DNA of 64,000 nucleotides from Gerris lacustris (taxonomy: Eukaryota; Arthropoda; Insecta; Hemiptera; Gerridae): positions 12,625,394 to 12,689,393 of the forward strand of contig OX578280.1 of assembly GCA_951217055.1 (NCBI GenBank), read 5' to 3'. The position numbers and the translations under genes were made by a program. A model generated the notes under the pieces. It was not told where the DNA came from and ran no database searches. It was given only the letters and a program-made list of their open reading frames with translations. Within the stretch, counting starts at the first letter, position 1. Each line of letters begins with the position of its first letter. Of this stretch, positions 47,459-58,163 are shown one piece after another.

Positions 47459-47905
47459 GAAAAAGTCTGGCAATTAGTGGGGCACATAGCATATTTGCAT
47501 CTTATATTGTGGATGAATGGTCACCTAGTATTAAATAATGTGATCGCATTAGGAATTAAAATTTTGTTTTCATGGATCATTATCGATTCCCAATAGGGTA
47601 CTGTTATTTTTATTCAATATATTAAATGTGGTCAGATGGCAGAAGGTTGAACTTAATATGGAATCATCTATGTGGGTTGCTGTAGTTTTTTAAGATATGG
47701 AGGTTCGCAAAAATGTATTATAACGATAAACTGATATGAAAATTTGTTTTCCTTGTAGTCTGAAATGGATTTCTAGACGGAAACGAGTTCAAGATGTTTT
47801 TCGGAGACATACAAAAATTCGTTCCTCAGAATGTTGACGATGCTTTCGTCCCCTTCAGAACTCCTCGTTAAACGTTATCTACGTTAAACTCGGAAGCAAA
47901 CATTA
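47459..47905 (-). repeat. Rep-B dispersed repeat, copy 6 (degenerate)
   Basis: It keeps TTAGTGGGGCACATAGCAT at one end and ACTCGGAAGCAAAC at the other, with GGTTCGCAAAAATG in between. Confidence 0.65.
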
Positions 47906-49720
47906 TGTGACTATTAAATATAACTTATTAATCAAACTAAATTTTTTTTGTTTTAAGTTGCACTTTAATTCTTGATTAGTGGGTATAGTAGGGTCGGAAA
48001 GGAATCAATTGCCTTACTTTAGCGATACACCTTTCCTTGGATCATTTTCAAGCTGACTGGCGAGGGACATAACAAGATACAATTGTGTTATTTGTGAAAA
48101 AAGGTGGCTTAATTTTTAGCATTGGGCGCTGACCAAAATTAATCAAAAAAAAATGTTTTTTCTTCTCAAACTTTTTTTTATTGACTAGTATTTAATCCCT
48201 CCTCTCATCGCGGTTTTTTTATTATTTAATTTTAGTTTTTACAAGATTATTTACTATCTTCTTTAAATCTCTTTCAAATATATTTAAAAATAATTATTTC
48301 GATTTTTTTTTTTTCGTTTAAGAATATTTGAAATTGTTTTTATTTCATTTGTCATAATAAAAGGGTGAAAAACAACGGTGGGTGTGGCTTAAATTGGAAA
48401 ATCAACAAATCAGAATTTAATAAATTGTATTTTTGTAAAAATCCGCTAGGGTCAGCACATTCCAGATAATAAATATAAAAAAAAGTTCCCATAAGATTAC
48501 GCCTCACCAGCTTAATATTTTTTGACCAAAATTCACACAATTACTCTTTGTAAAGATATAAATTTCCGCCTGTTTTTAAAATTTTGAAATTTAGATTTTA
48601 ATTTTTTTTTTCTCTCACATTTTATTTTTTATCAAAAAAACTAAAGGCGATAAGAAAAAAACAAAAACTAACAACCCTCTGGCTTTTCCCAAACTATACG
48701 CATACAAATTTTCAAGTTTCTAGGTTTAATATTAGAGGCGTGATTTTATGGCGCGTGTGTCGACCCCCGTTCCCGTGCAGCCTTAAATGAATTACTAAAA
48801 GAATAAATCAAATCATCAGCTTTGAATATTATTAAGAACCTAATTACATTACACGGTAGCTTTTACTTCGCCCAGATAAAGACTAAGTAACAAAAGAGAA
48901 AGAGAAGGGGAGAAAAGGAAAAAAAAAAAAAAAATAGAACAACGAAGTCTTCCCTCTCAAACTTTAGCTGTATACTAAATTTAATTTCTGAAAAGGTTCC
49001 GGACATTCGCATTGTTTGCAAACACTGGATTAAGTCACGCTTGCCTGGTTTCAAGCCCTCGTTGAACTCGAGAGTGTTGCAACCTTTCCTAGTCAATATA
49101 GAGAACAAAGTAGAGAAAGGAGCCCTTTACCCCCTCTCTCAAACTAACAAAATCAAATCAGTCATATCCTTGCAAGAGAAACTGTAAAAAGAGACTCAAA
49201 AGAGATGAGTTGCAACATAGATTAATGAATAAACCACTATTACATTATAAAATGAAATACAAGGATAGAATATTACATAGATATCAACTCTTTTGATATC
49301 ATATCATGTATGATACCTCGTATCATGTAAACATGGAAATAATAAAAAAAATCAAATTAACTGACCTCAAATAAAAAGTAATACATCGTCTCTTTGCAAC
49401 ACAAGATCGAGATGAGCACAGATATTATATTTGCTTCATGATCAAGTTGAATTCATCCCTTTGAACTTTATAGTCTCATATCTAATTGAAATATATTGAG
49501 ACTTAATTAAATAACTTTTGTTGTGATATTAAGCATATAAAATAAGCTTGAGAAATTATTTAATAACTTAATTTTTCGTCCATTAACAAAAAAAGATAAT
49601 AGTAAGTATTAATAACAAGTTTAGAACAACCCTTTGAGAGATTATTAATTATATTATGATTAATTATGATTTTAATTAATATGTACAACAATTACGTATT
49701 AGATTAAATAGTACAGATAA
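47906..49720. other. Long AT-rich stretch, nothing recognised
   Basis: ORFs of 62 and 81 aa (48352, 48863) lack recognisable domains. No shared repeat was seen. Confidence 0.4.
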
Positions 49721-50450
49721 GGCCGCTCCCTGACTTGTCGGTACGGTATCTGTAAGCTAGTATGCCGATGCGGTAAGATTCTTTACCGAGCGCCTATATC
49801 TTTTACCGATTCGGTACCAAGCGAGAGCTTACCGATACCGCACCGATACCGTACCGACAAGTGAGGTAGCGGCCTGACTAAGGCGCATGCGTGGGAGCGG
49901 TGCGGTAAGGAATCGGTATACCGAGAGTCGGTAAGAACAAGCAGTAAAAACAGAAGCGGTAAAAAAGTACTAGATTAATAAACTCCTATCATTCTATCTT
50001 TGAGCGTGGTCGAGGTGTCATCGCAAAATGGCAACGGAGAGAGATATTCATGTTATTTTGGTCTCAGAAATTTAGAAATATCCATTGTTGTACAATTATA
50101 AACTACCGGAATATGCTAGAAAGGACCTGAGGGAGAAAGCTTGGTCGAAAATTTCTTTCACACAAAACAAAAATTTTAGGTATTTACTGTTTATATTTAT
50201 TAATTTTAAAGTTATAAATTATAATATTAAATATTAAATTATATATTAAAGGATATCGCCAGTACTTCGCAAATAAATGTAACACGCTATAATAGTATCT
50301 TCTTCTGACGACGACATAATCACGCCCGTGACTGCAAGATTCTACCGAAAGTATACCGACATGTGGGGAGATGAAGGCGGTATCGGTAAGCTGTCGGTAA
50401 AGCAGAAAATACCGCATACCGATACCGTACCGACAAGTAAGGGAGCGGCC
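49721..50450 (+). mobile_element. PIF/Harbinger-like element with MADF-like relic
   Basis: The ends are GGCCGCTCCCTGACTTGTCG and its partner CGACAAGTAAGGGAGCGGCC, flanked by TAA on both sides (49718-49720, 50451-50453), the three-base duplication expected of PIF/Harbinger. A second inverted copy of the left end lies at about 49840-49872, making the first 150 bp a palindrome. The 730-bp element encodes no transposase but has a broken MADF-like exon at 50028-50178. Confidence 0.85.
50028..50178 (+). pseudogene. MADF/Myb-SANT-like first exon, broken
   Basis: From ATG at 50028 the frame reads through a MADF-like signature: an acidic start, LVSEI, then a stop TAG (50073-50075) and KYPLLYNYKLPEYARKD followed by LREKAWSKIS. 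The spacing of KYP, LYN, Y, W residues matches the MADF family of DNA-binding domains, a partner protein in many PIF/Harbinger elements. A donor-like TTTTAGGTATTT follows. One in-frame stop makes it a pseudogene. Its location between Harbinger-type ends supports the reading. Confidence 0.7.
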
Positions 50451-50537
50451 TAATGCAGTCAATATCGTGCAGAAATGTATAAGTTTTACGTAAATTTGCC
50501 TTTGCTTTTGCTAGGCCATTAGTAAGTGTTATGCCTA

Positions 50538-51564
50538 GTTTACATGGGCTTAGTAAGGATCAATAGTACTCACTACTCGCACTAATACTGTCATGTTAAA
50601 CTGTTAAACAGGTTAAATTAGTACTAAGCATCAATAAAATTACGAGTGAGAGAGAATGGTGTCCAATTCTACTTACTAAGCACAAGTACACATATCAACA
50701 ACAGTGCATTATCTCTACTCGCAGCAGTATTTGCAAGTTGTCACTATGTGTTAACTACCCGCTTTTTGTTACGTAATAGATAAGTATTTATTGTAGCCAG
50801 ATTCACTGATACCAAGCACACTTTTACTTTCCACTTTACGTTTAGTAAACAAAGAAGAATTAATTGTAAGGTAGATTTAGTTATATTAAACACACTTTTA
50901 CTTGCCACTTTACGTTTAGTAAACAAAGAAGAATTAATTGTAAGGTAGATTTAGTTATATTAAACACACTTTTACTTGCCACTTTACGTTTAGTAAACAA
51001 AGAAGAATTAATTGTAAGGTAGATTCAGTTATACTAAACACACTTTTACTTGCCAATGTTCGTTTAGTAAACAAAGAAGAATTAATTGTAAGGTAGATTC
51101 AGTTATACTAAACACACTTTTACTTGCCACTGTACGTTTAGTAAACAAAGAAGAATTAATTGTAAGGTAGATTCAGTTATACTAAACACACTTTTACTTG
51201 CCACTGTACGTTTAGTAAACAAAGAAGAATTAATTGTAAGGTAGATTTAGTTATACTAAACACACTTTTACTTGCTCTGTTCGTTTAGTAAACAAAGAAG
51301 AATTAATTGTAAGGTAGATTTAGTTACACTAAACACACTTTTACCTGCCCATTACGTTTAGTAAAAAAAAAAGAATTAATAATAAGGAAGAAGAGAATAA
51401 AGGAGGAAGAATAACTCCAATAATTACTTGCACAGTGAACTTAACTTGCAGAGTGAAATTTTACTTGCAAAGTGAACTCACTATACAAATTACTAATAGC
51501 TTAGTGACTATACTGAAAAGTGGGAGTAGCGAGTACTAATGATTAGAGCTAAGCCCGTTTAAAA
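50538..51564. mobile_element. TA-flanked MITE enclosing a 74-bp array
   Basis: Inverted ends of about 45 bp (GTTTACATGGGCTTAG and, at the right, CTAAGCCCGTTTAAAA), with matching subterminal ATAGTACTCACTACTCGC and GGGAGTAGCGAGTACTAATG. TA flanks both sides (50536-50537, 51565-51566). Most of the interior is the tandem array at about 50805-51395. No protein is encoded. Confidence 0.75.
50805..51395. repeat. 74-bp tandem array, about 8 units
   Basis: Units contain CACACTTTTACTTGCCACTT, GTTTAGTAAACAAAGAAGAA and TTAATTGTAAGGTAGA at 74-bp spacing. Private differences (for example CACTGTACG versus CACTTTACG) are shared by neighbours. It lies wholly between the inverted ends of the surrounding element. 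Confidence 0.95.
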
Positions 51565-51944
51565 TACGCATAAAGCTAAATTTGGTAGACTCTGGTGTAA
51601 ATTGGTAAGTAATAAATTAGTGTATCCTCTTGGGAATTCTAAAAATTGTAACAATTTATGTTCCCCGGTGAATACATCATTTTGATGGATGTGATCGCAT
51701 TTCACTTAGTGATTGGTGAACATTAGAAGTGTTGAGAATCGTAATGTTGACTTTAAGTAATAAATTAACTAAACCGAATTTATAGTAGAAACAATGACAA
51801 AAAATTGGTTGTTACTTCGATTGGACATAGCGCTGCTACTCTTGAAAATAACTCTCCGAAGCAAAACTTGGGACTTCATTTACATCCAAAGACGCTGCCT
51901 TTACCAGAAAAACTAGATTGTTTTTTTTAACTGCACATTTAATA
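51565..51944. other. AT-rich stretch, nothing recognised
   Basis: No gene-like ORF or shared repeat. Confidence 0.35.
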
Positions 51945-52528
51945 AATAGTACATTACGCGTCGAGTGCGGAAAGTAACATTTTGCATGCGAGTGTGGAGT
52001 TTGCACCCGAGCGACAGCGAGGGTAGTAAAACCACACGAGCAATGCAAAATGCCGTTTTCGCACGAGTTGCGTACCGTACTTTATCTACGATTGTTAGAT
52101 TTAAATAATAAATATAGAAAAAATAAACTTGCTGTATGTAAGTTCGTATCTCTCTCTTGATACAGATGGCATTAATTCTTGAGTTGTATTTTTGGCCGAA
52201 TTAATTATTTCTGGATTATTTTTAGTATTATTCTCTACATTTTCGTCAGTCACTTGATTCACTCATTGTTTTTCACTAAAAACTCGATATAAACAGTTAC
52301 TTTAATAAAAGAATAGCAAATTAGTTTTGTTAAATGTAAACAAACTCGCTAATCGTGCGTAAAGCTGAAGAACTCCTCTTCTTTACCGCGCTAGCGTGGT
52401 AAAGAAGAGGAATTCTTCAGAACTATGAGACGCGCATGCGCAATGAATACAAGTATACGTAAATAATCACTTTCTACGCATCTACACAGAGATATAATGT
52501 TTATATTTCGTATCAATCGTAGATAAAA
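51945..52528 (-). mobile_element. Element family E, copy 1 (possible Crypton derivative)
   Basis: Matches 55670-56224 in reverse. The boundaries of shared sequence are AATAGTACATTACGCGTC on the left and CGATTGATACG..TCTACGATT on the right. It contains an imperfect palindrome (51945-52078), a hairpin CTTCTTTACCGC..GTGGTAAAGAAG (about 52377-52413), and a relic ORF on the minus strand (separate entry). Confidence 0.7.
52110..52266 (-). pseudogene. Relic resembling recombinase N-terminus
   Basis: From the minus-strand ATG at 52266 the frame stops after six codons; shifting by one base, it reads DENVENNTKNNPEI, then KNTTQELMPSVSRERYELT and YSKFI before a TAA. The pattern 'L.PS.SRERYE..Y..F' resembles the start of the SAM-like arm-binding domain of Crypton-type tyrosine recombinases. 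The match is short and from memory. Copy 2 has the same words with a different frameshift, so the ancestor was coding. Confidence 0.35.
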
Positions 52529-53619
52529 GTAATTTACATCTAGAAGTGCATAACGCTTACATAAAGCAACAATTAAAATGAATTGATAACAATGTATGAA
52601 AAGTAAAATGTTAATTAAATACAAATATTTTCAATTGATGAAATAACTAATAAAAAATACTGTATTTAATAATACACTTTTATTTTTCTATTATACATCA
52701 AATGAAACTAGTTTGTTTAGCACGTAGTACTACAGAAATACAGTTATTTTTTTACTGAATAAATTAAATTATTATTACATTCATAGCATTCTCTTTAAAT
52801 TACATAATATACATTAACTCCATTTCACAGTGGGGGGGGGGGGGGGATGGAGGGAGAGGGAATAAAATTAAATTAACGTGATCTTTTATAACTAGAGTAG
52901 GATAGATTTGTAGGAATTCCAAATGCTCAGTGACTAGAAACATGACCACCTTGAAGCTGTAGGTAAGTTGAATTCTATATAGCTTTGGCCTCGGAGTGCA
53001 TGGTACTTAATATAAAGTTGGTCGTAAGATTGATACAATGATAAATGCTTGAATTCCTCTCGCTTGTTTTATTATCTGTATTTGCTCTTAACAATTTACA
53101 ATAAATTAAGGAGTTGCGTAATAAAAACGGTTTATACTTAAACCTGCTTGAGAAAAAGAATGATTACTTATGGAATAATTACTGTTTTCTTATATTTCGC
53201 TGCATTGCGGAGTCACTTGATAAAGAATGAAGACATACATATCACCACATTTTACTTTACTCAGGGATGAAGTGCTTAGAATTTTGAATGGCCGCATCCC
53301 GTGGCAAATATTAGCTCAATATTTAAAGTTAGCATTACCTTTTAGAAATATTTTAGCCCAAGGCCAGGATTATTGTTAACTAAAAACAAATAGAAATAGA
53401 AATAATAAAAAATAAAGAAATACATCAACTATTTCGAAATTTGATATTACTTTGATTTCTTCATTAATTTATTTAGATTATTAAAAGCATTTATTTTTAA
53501 CCGTAAATAATGTTTATACTAACAGCAACCATCAATGGCTTCTCCGCCAGACGACCAAAATATATTTCTGTTAAATATGTGAATAATCTAAATTAATAAA
53601 CATTATTATTGTTATTATT
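52529..53619. other. AT-rich stretch, nothing recognised
   Basis: It contains a G run of about 18 at 52832-52849. No gene was seen. Confidence 0.4.
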
Positions 53620-54175
53620 ATAATCACCACTAAAGTAAGTAAGCTCTTCATTAAGTAAGTATCTCTCCTACAGTAAGTATGTAAGTTCTCCTAAGGTAAA
53701 TAAGTAAGCTCTCCTATTATATTAAGTAAGTATAAACTCTCCTTCAGTAAGTAAGTAAGCTCTCCTATAATAAGTAAGTAAGTTCTCCTATATTAAGTAA
53801 GTATAAACTCTCCTTCAGTAAGTAAGTAAGCTCTCCTATAATAAGTAAGTAAGCTCTTCTACATTAAGTAAGTAGTTCTCCTATACCAAGAAAGTAAGCT
53901 CCGCTATAGCAAGTAAGTAAGCTCAACAATATTAAGTAAGTAACTTCTCCTATACCAAGAAAGTAAGCTCTCCTATATTAAGTAAGTAACTTCTCCTATA
54001 ACAAGAAAGTAAGCTCTGTTATAGCAAGTGAGTAAGCTCAACAATATTAAGTAAGTAAGCTCTCCTTCATTCATTAAGTAAGTTGTCCTATAATAAGTCA
54101 GTAAGCTCTCCCATAGCTAGTAAGTAAGCTCTCCTACTAACTACTGCTTACTAATAAAGTAAGCAAGTTACTTTA
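53620..54175. repeat. Degenerate tandem repeat, AAGTAAGCTCTCCTATA unit
   Basis: About 20 units of 22-28 bp built on TAAGTAAGTAAGCTCTCCTA. Some pairs form a higher-order unit of about 80 bp around ATTAAGTAAGTATAAACTCT. Confidence 0.92.
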
Positions 54176-55076
54176 GTAGAGAGGCGTGTTTCTTTGTTCC
54201 TGTGTTCTAAGATAATGATTATTGAGTTCAGCCTAAGAATAAAAAAACTATTTAGGAGAGGTGGTTTGCACTAGCCATTATTTCGATTATAATAATTATA
54301 GTAGAGTTAGTTAATAAACTTAATAAAATAAAAAAAGAACGAATCGTGATAATAGAGAAGAATAAAGTAACTAAACGTGAGGTTATTCAGAAGAAGCTAC
54401 GAAGTAAAGTATTATGAACGCTGCCCAAGAGGAAGGAAGAGATTGGAGTAGGCCGATAACATCCTAACAGCAGGGTGCCGAGATTAACGATTTCATTTTG
54501 AACAAGCAAGAGTTCTGTGCCAAGATAGAACATAGAGGGAGTTGTCTTTGTCAACCATTTATTGTGAGTGAGTAGAAGAATTGTATAAGATCATCGAATT
54601 TTCGCGTTTAAGCATGCGAAAAAATAAAAAAAAGATGTAGGAGGAAACATTTTGGAAGAACTCAAATCGTCGTTCATGTAATTAGTAGACTTTATAATTC
54701 AATAAAAATATGGTTGAAGAAGTTCGAATTCAATACGTATCACATTAAATTGAAATAAAGAATTCTGTATACATACAAAACGTACGATCCAGGGACCTAC
54801 CAATAATATGTTAACCAACAAAAACAAAAGGATATAATATTCATGAAAGAAAATAAAGGGGGCTAAAGACTGAGTTAAAGAGAAAATATTTTGAGAATTA
54901 ACGTTGATTAAAGTGAAATTAATATTATATAAATGCTTTAACCCACAGAGGATTGCAAGTAAAGAAGGTAAATGCTTTTCGAGAATCATTCTGGATGATG
55001 AAAGAATATATAAATATTATGAAGAATCGTTGAAAAGCTTGTTCATCACAAATTACTGATAAAAGAAAAAATAGAC
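54176..55076. other. AT-rich stretch, nothing recognised
   Basis: No gene-like ORF with a recognisable domain or shared repeat. Confidence 0.4.
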
Positions 55077-55516
55077 TGCCTATTAGTGTTGCACTGAGCT
55101 ACCTCGAAAACAATGCAAGGAAATCATAAGTGGGTCAGCCCCTAAATATCCACCAATTCCGAGCAAAATCGGTTCGTTAGATCTTGAAAAATTTATGTTT
55201 GGTGGATTTTTACGTTTGTGCAGAGGCCAACGTCTATTTAATTACAATGAAATTCATAGGGAACTATCAAGGGCCTAACTCGCGTATTTCTTGAAACTTT
55301 CATCAAAATCGGTTAAAAATGTTGGAAGCTATGCGTGTAGCAAGGATTTGCGGATACACAGACCGACAGCAGACAGACACGATACTAAATTTGTTCAGGA
55401 AGGTCTAATCGTTGACAAAATGCGAATGGAAATTTTTATTGTGGTGAGAAAAAAATGAACCTCCAAAAAGTGAGCATAATGCTTCCACTACTTTGGTAGA
55501 CTCAGAAGCAATATAA
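55077..55516 (-). repeat. Rep-B dispersed repeat, copy 7 (degenerate)
   Basis: Ends CTGCCTATTAGTGTTGCACT and GGTAGACTCAGAAGCAATAT. The GACCGACAGCAGACAGACAC block is kept; the rest is diverged. Confidence 0.65.
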
Positions 55517-55645
55517 TAATAAACAGCATTTTGGTTAATTCATAAAGTTATAAGAGAATATAACGGATGTATTCAACATAATTGTTAAGCTAGAAAACGT
55601 AAAACATATCTTCTAGGGTTATTTAATTACTTCAGAAACATAATA

Positions 55646-56576
55646 GTCCAGGAGATAAAGTGCAAAGAATTTTATCTACGATTGATACGAAATATAAACG
55701 TTGAATCTCTGTTTAGATGCGTAGAAAGGGATTCTTTACGTATTGGTATTCATTGCGCATGCGCGTCTCATAGTTCTGAATAATTCCTCTACTTTACCAC
55801 CCTAGGACGGTAAAGAAGAGGAATTCTTCCGCTTTACGCACAATAAGCGAGTTTGTTTACATTTAACAAAACTAATTTGCTGTTCTTTTATTAAAGTATA
55901 ACTGTTAATATCGAGTTTTTTAGTGAAAAACAATGAGTGAATTTGAAAATGTGGAGAATAATACTCCTCCAGAAATACAACGCAAAAAATACAACTCAAG
56001 AATTAATGCCATCTTTATCAAGAATTCCATCTACAGCAAGCTTATTTTTTTCTGTATTTATTATTTAAATCTAACAACCGTAGATAATGTACGGTACGCA
56101 ACTTGTGCGAAAACGGTATTTTGCATTGCTCGAGGGGTTTTACTACCCTCGCTGTCGCTCGGGTGCAAACTCCACATTCGCATGCAAAATGCTACTTTCT
56201 GCACTCGACGCGTAATGTACTATTGTGTATAAGTTAATCTTTTGGTGCTATTTTTTAAGAATATGTGATCGCCTAAGTATGTCTGCGGGACATAACCACT
56301 ATAAGCATTTAAAAAAAAAAAACTGGTGGAGAGCGGCTACGTCCCTTCCTTTTTGGTGGACAATGTGATTTTCATGATCCTGAGTACGAAATTAGTTTGT
56401 AGACCAAACATCATGTTGACGGTAGTTTGTCACTTAATACGTTAGTTAGCCAAATATTACTTAAAATCAAAGAGGACACCGACCAGATATTCTTAAAAGG
56501 CACCAAAGGATTTACTTATACACAAAAGTCTAGCTTGATGTTAATCAGACTCATTTTTGCACGCTATGTCCCGGAC
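55646..56576. mobile_element. Foldback element family D, copy 4 (split by family E)
   Basis: Starts GTCCAGGAGATAAAG and ends GCTATGTCCCGGAC with TA on both sides. Family E copy 2 (55670-56224) lies in its left arm, about 24 bases in. About 26 bases of the D arm are absent at the junction. Confidence 0.82.
55670..56224 (+). mobile_element. Element family E, copy 2
   Basis: Same content as 51945-52528 in the opposite orientation. From ATG at 55933 the frame reads MSEFENVENNTPPEIQRK, in which an extra A in a run of A (about 55984-55989) breaks the frame seen in copy 1; ORF continuation to 56232 is shifted. Contains TGCGCATGCGC at 55754-55764 and the paired AAAGAAGAGG hairpin. Confidence 0.7.
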
Positions 56577-57417
56577 TATAAGTTAAATATTATAAATAGA
56601 TTTTTTATTTTTAAAATCCATTTAAAACAGGATACATCTTTAGTTTAATGACTTCAAGCAAAGTTAATGATGTAAGCAAAGTAAATAAAAAGGCGAAATA
56701 GATAATTCCACATTCAATTTAAATAAATACATTTAATTTCAGATTAATTTAAATCAAGAAGATTTTCTATTTCATTGACAATCTCAACTATTGTAACTTT
56801 ATAGTTTGTACAGAATAAACTGCCAGTTGGTTTTTGCCCATATTCAAAGTATTATGTACCTTTAATCCTCTTAAGGGATTAAGTAACCTTATAAATGCTA
56901 GTAGAAACTAAGAAGCATTTTTAGGGTTAAACTCTTACCCCGTTTTAATAAAAGATTTAATTTTTTACAGGGTCGGTACTTTTTTCTTTACAAAGAGAGT
57001 AAAAGTGAACGTAGATTTTTCGTTGTTGTTTTTTTCCCCCCTTAACACTGGTAAGAAGATTATACAAGGTACTCTTGTTAATTTGATTAAAGAATATAGC
57101 AACACTAATTTTACCTAACTCTGTTTTTACTTCCTTCCATTTTTTTAATCCTAGATTAAACAAAAAGTATATAAAATATTGTTTCACGCTAGCTAATAAA
57201 CATGCATTACATAACAAGACATCTTCTTTCTAAAGTATTTGAAACAAAAATATGTGACAGTAAGAACGAAATTATATTCTCACTTTTTTTAAGAAAAAGC
57301 TGTTCATTTGACACTTCATATTTTTATGAAAAAAAAAAAAGGATTTTTTTTAAGCTAAAGTTTAAGAAATATATTTAAAGTTTTGGGAATTCAAACATGA
57401 GACAAGAAATATAAAAA

Positions 57418-57421
<4 letters not shown>
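56577..57421. other. AT-rich stretch, nothing recognised
   Basis: The 86-aa minus-strand ORF at 56957-57217 has no recognisable domain. Confidence 0.35.

Positions 57422-57490
<69 letters not shown>
57422..57490. repeat. (TA)n microsatellite
   Basis: About 69 bases of pure TA. Confidence 0.97.
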
Positions 57491-57495
<5 letters not shown>

Positions 57496-57618
57496 TTATA
57501 TCAAAAGTTGCCAGAAGCACGTTCTATTTATGTACAAAGTTGAAAATAGTTTTTATTTAAGATTAAATAAATAGAAACAAATACAGATATTTTCCGTGTT
57601 TCTTTTATAAAAATAGCT

Positions 57619-57619
<1 letters not shown>

Positions 57620-57651
<32 letters not shown>
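57620..57651. repeat. Poly(A) tract of about 32
   Basis: An A run 26 bases before the end of the LINE poly(T). It lies outside the LINE target duplication, so it predates that insertion; it may be the tail of an older plus-strand retroelement, but no body was recognised. Confidence 0.6.
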
Positions 57652-57656
<5 letters not shown>

Positions 57657-57666
57657 TAATATTAAC

Positions 57667-57677
57667 TAATATAATAT
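57667..57677. repeat. LINE target-site duplication, 3' side
   Basis: TAATATAATAT, identical to 63431-63441. Confidence 0.85.
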
Positions 57678-57691
57678 TTTTTTTTTTTTTT

Positions 57692-58163
57692 AAACAAATT
57701 CTTTATTGGCATAAGTAACAAAAAAAATATTTGTGTTTACCGGAGCCATAATGTTATTTTGAGAGGGGTTATTTTGTGCCTTTTTATAATTTTGATATTT
57801 TGTAAGGGATTGGAGCTTTTTAATCAAATTTGGGGAAGGGTATAATGGATAATTTCGGAGTATATATTTATATTTTTTTATTTTTCTAAACGGATGTTTT
57901 TGAATGGATTTTTGTTAGGGTTGTTTGCAGGTATTTAAACGGGTATCATAGGCAGTCTGTGGACTGACTTAAGAGTGGACCAACCTGGCATTTGCCTAGT
58001 AAATTGAGGGAAACCACAGAAAACCTCAATTAGGTTGGGTGGACCCGAGTCCTTCCAAAATTCTTCCTATGTTTTCCCTAAGTAATTTTTATTTATTTTT
58101 TAAATTTTATTTCGTTTGTGGATTTCTGTTGGTGAGTGGACTCCTGATTTTTTCAATTTTAGG
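57692..58163 (-). other. LINE 3' UTR with AATAAA and SINE-like motif
   Basis: AATAAA on the minus strand at 57702-57707, 10-11 bases before the poly(A) (57678-57691 as T). At about 57940-58020 the minus strand carries GTGGTTTCCCTC and AGGCAAATGCCAGGTTGGTC, words that I recall from 3' parts of widespread insect SINEs. That resemblance is from memory and unverified. Confidence 0.7.

Noticed and set aside
50805..51395. CRISPR-like look of the 74-bp array (also 19433-19826)
   Set aside because: Units are contiguous with no unique spacers and the genome is eukaryotic; these are tandem arrays.
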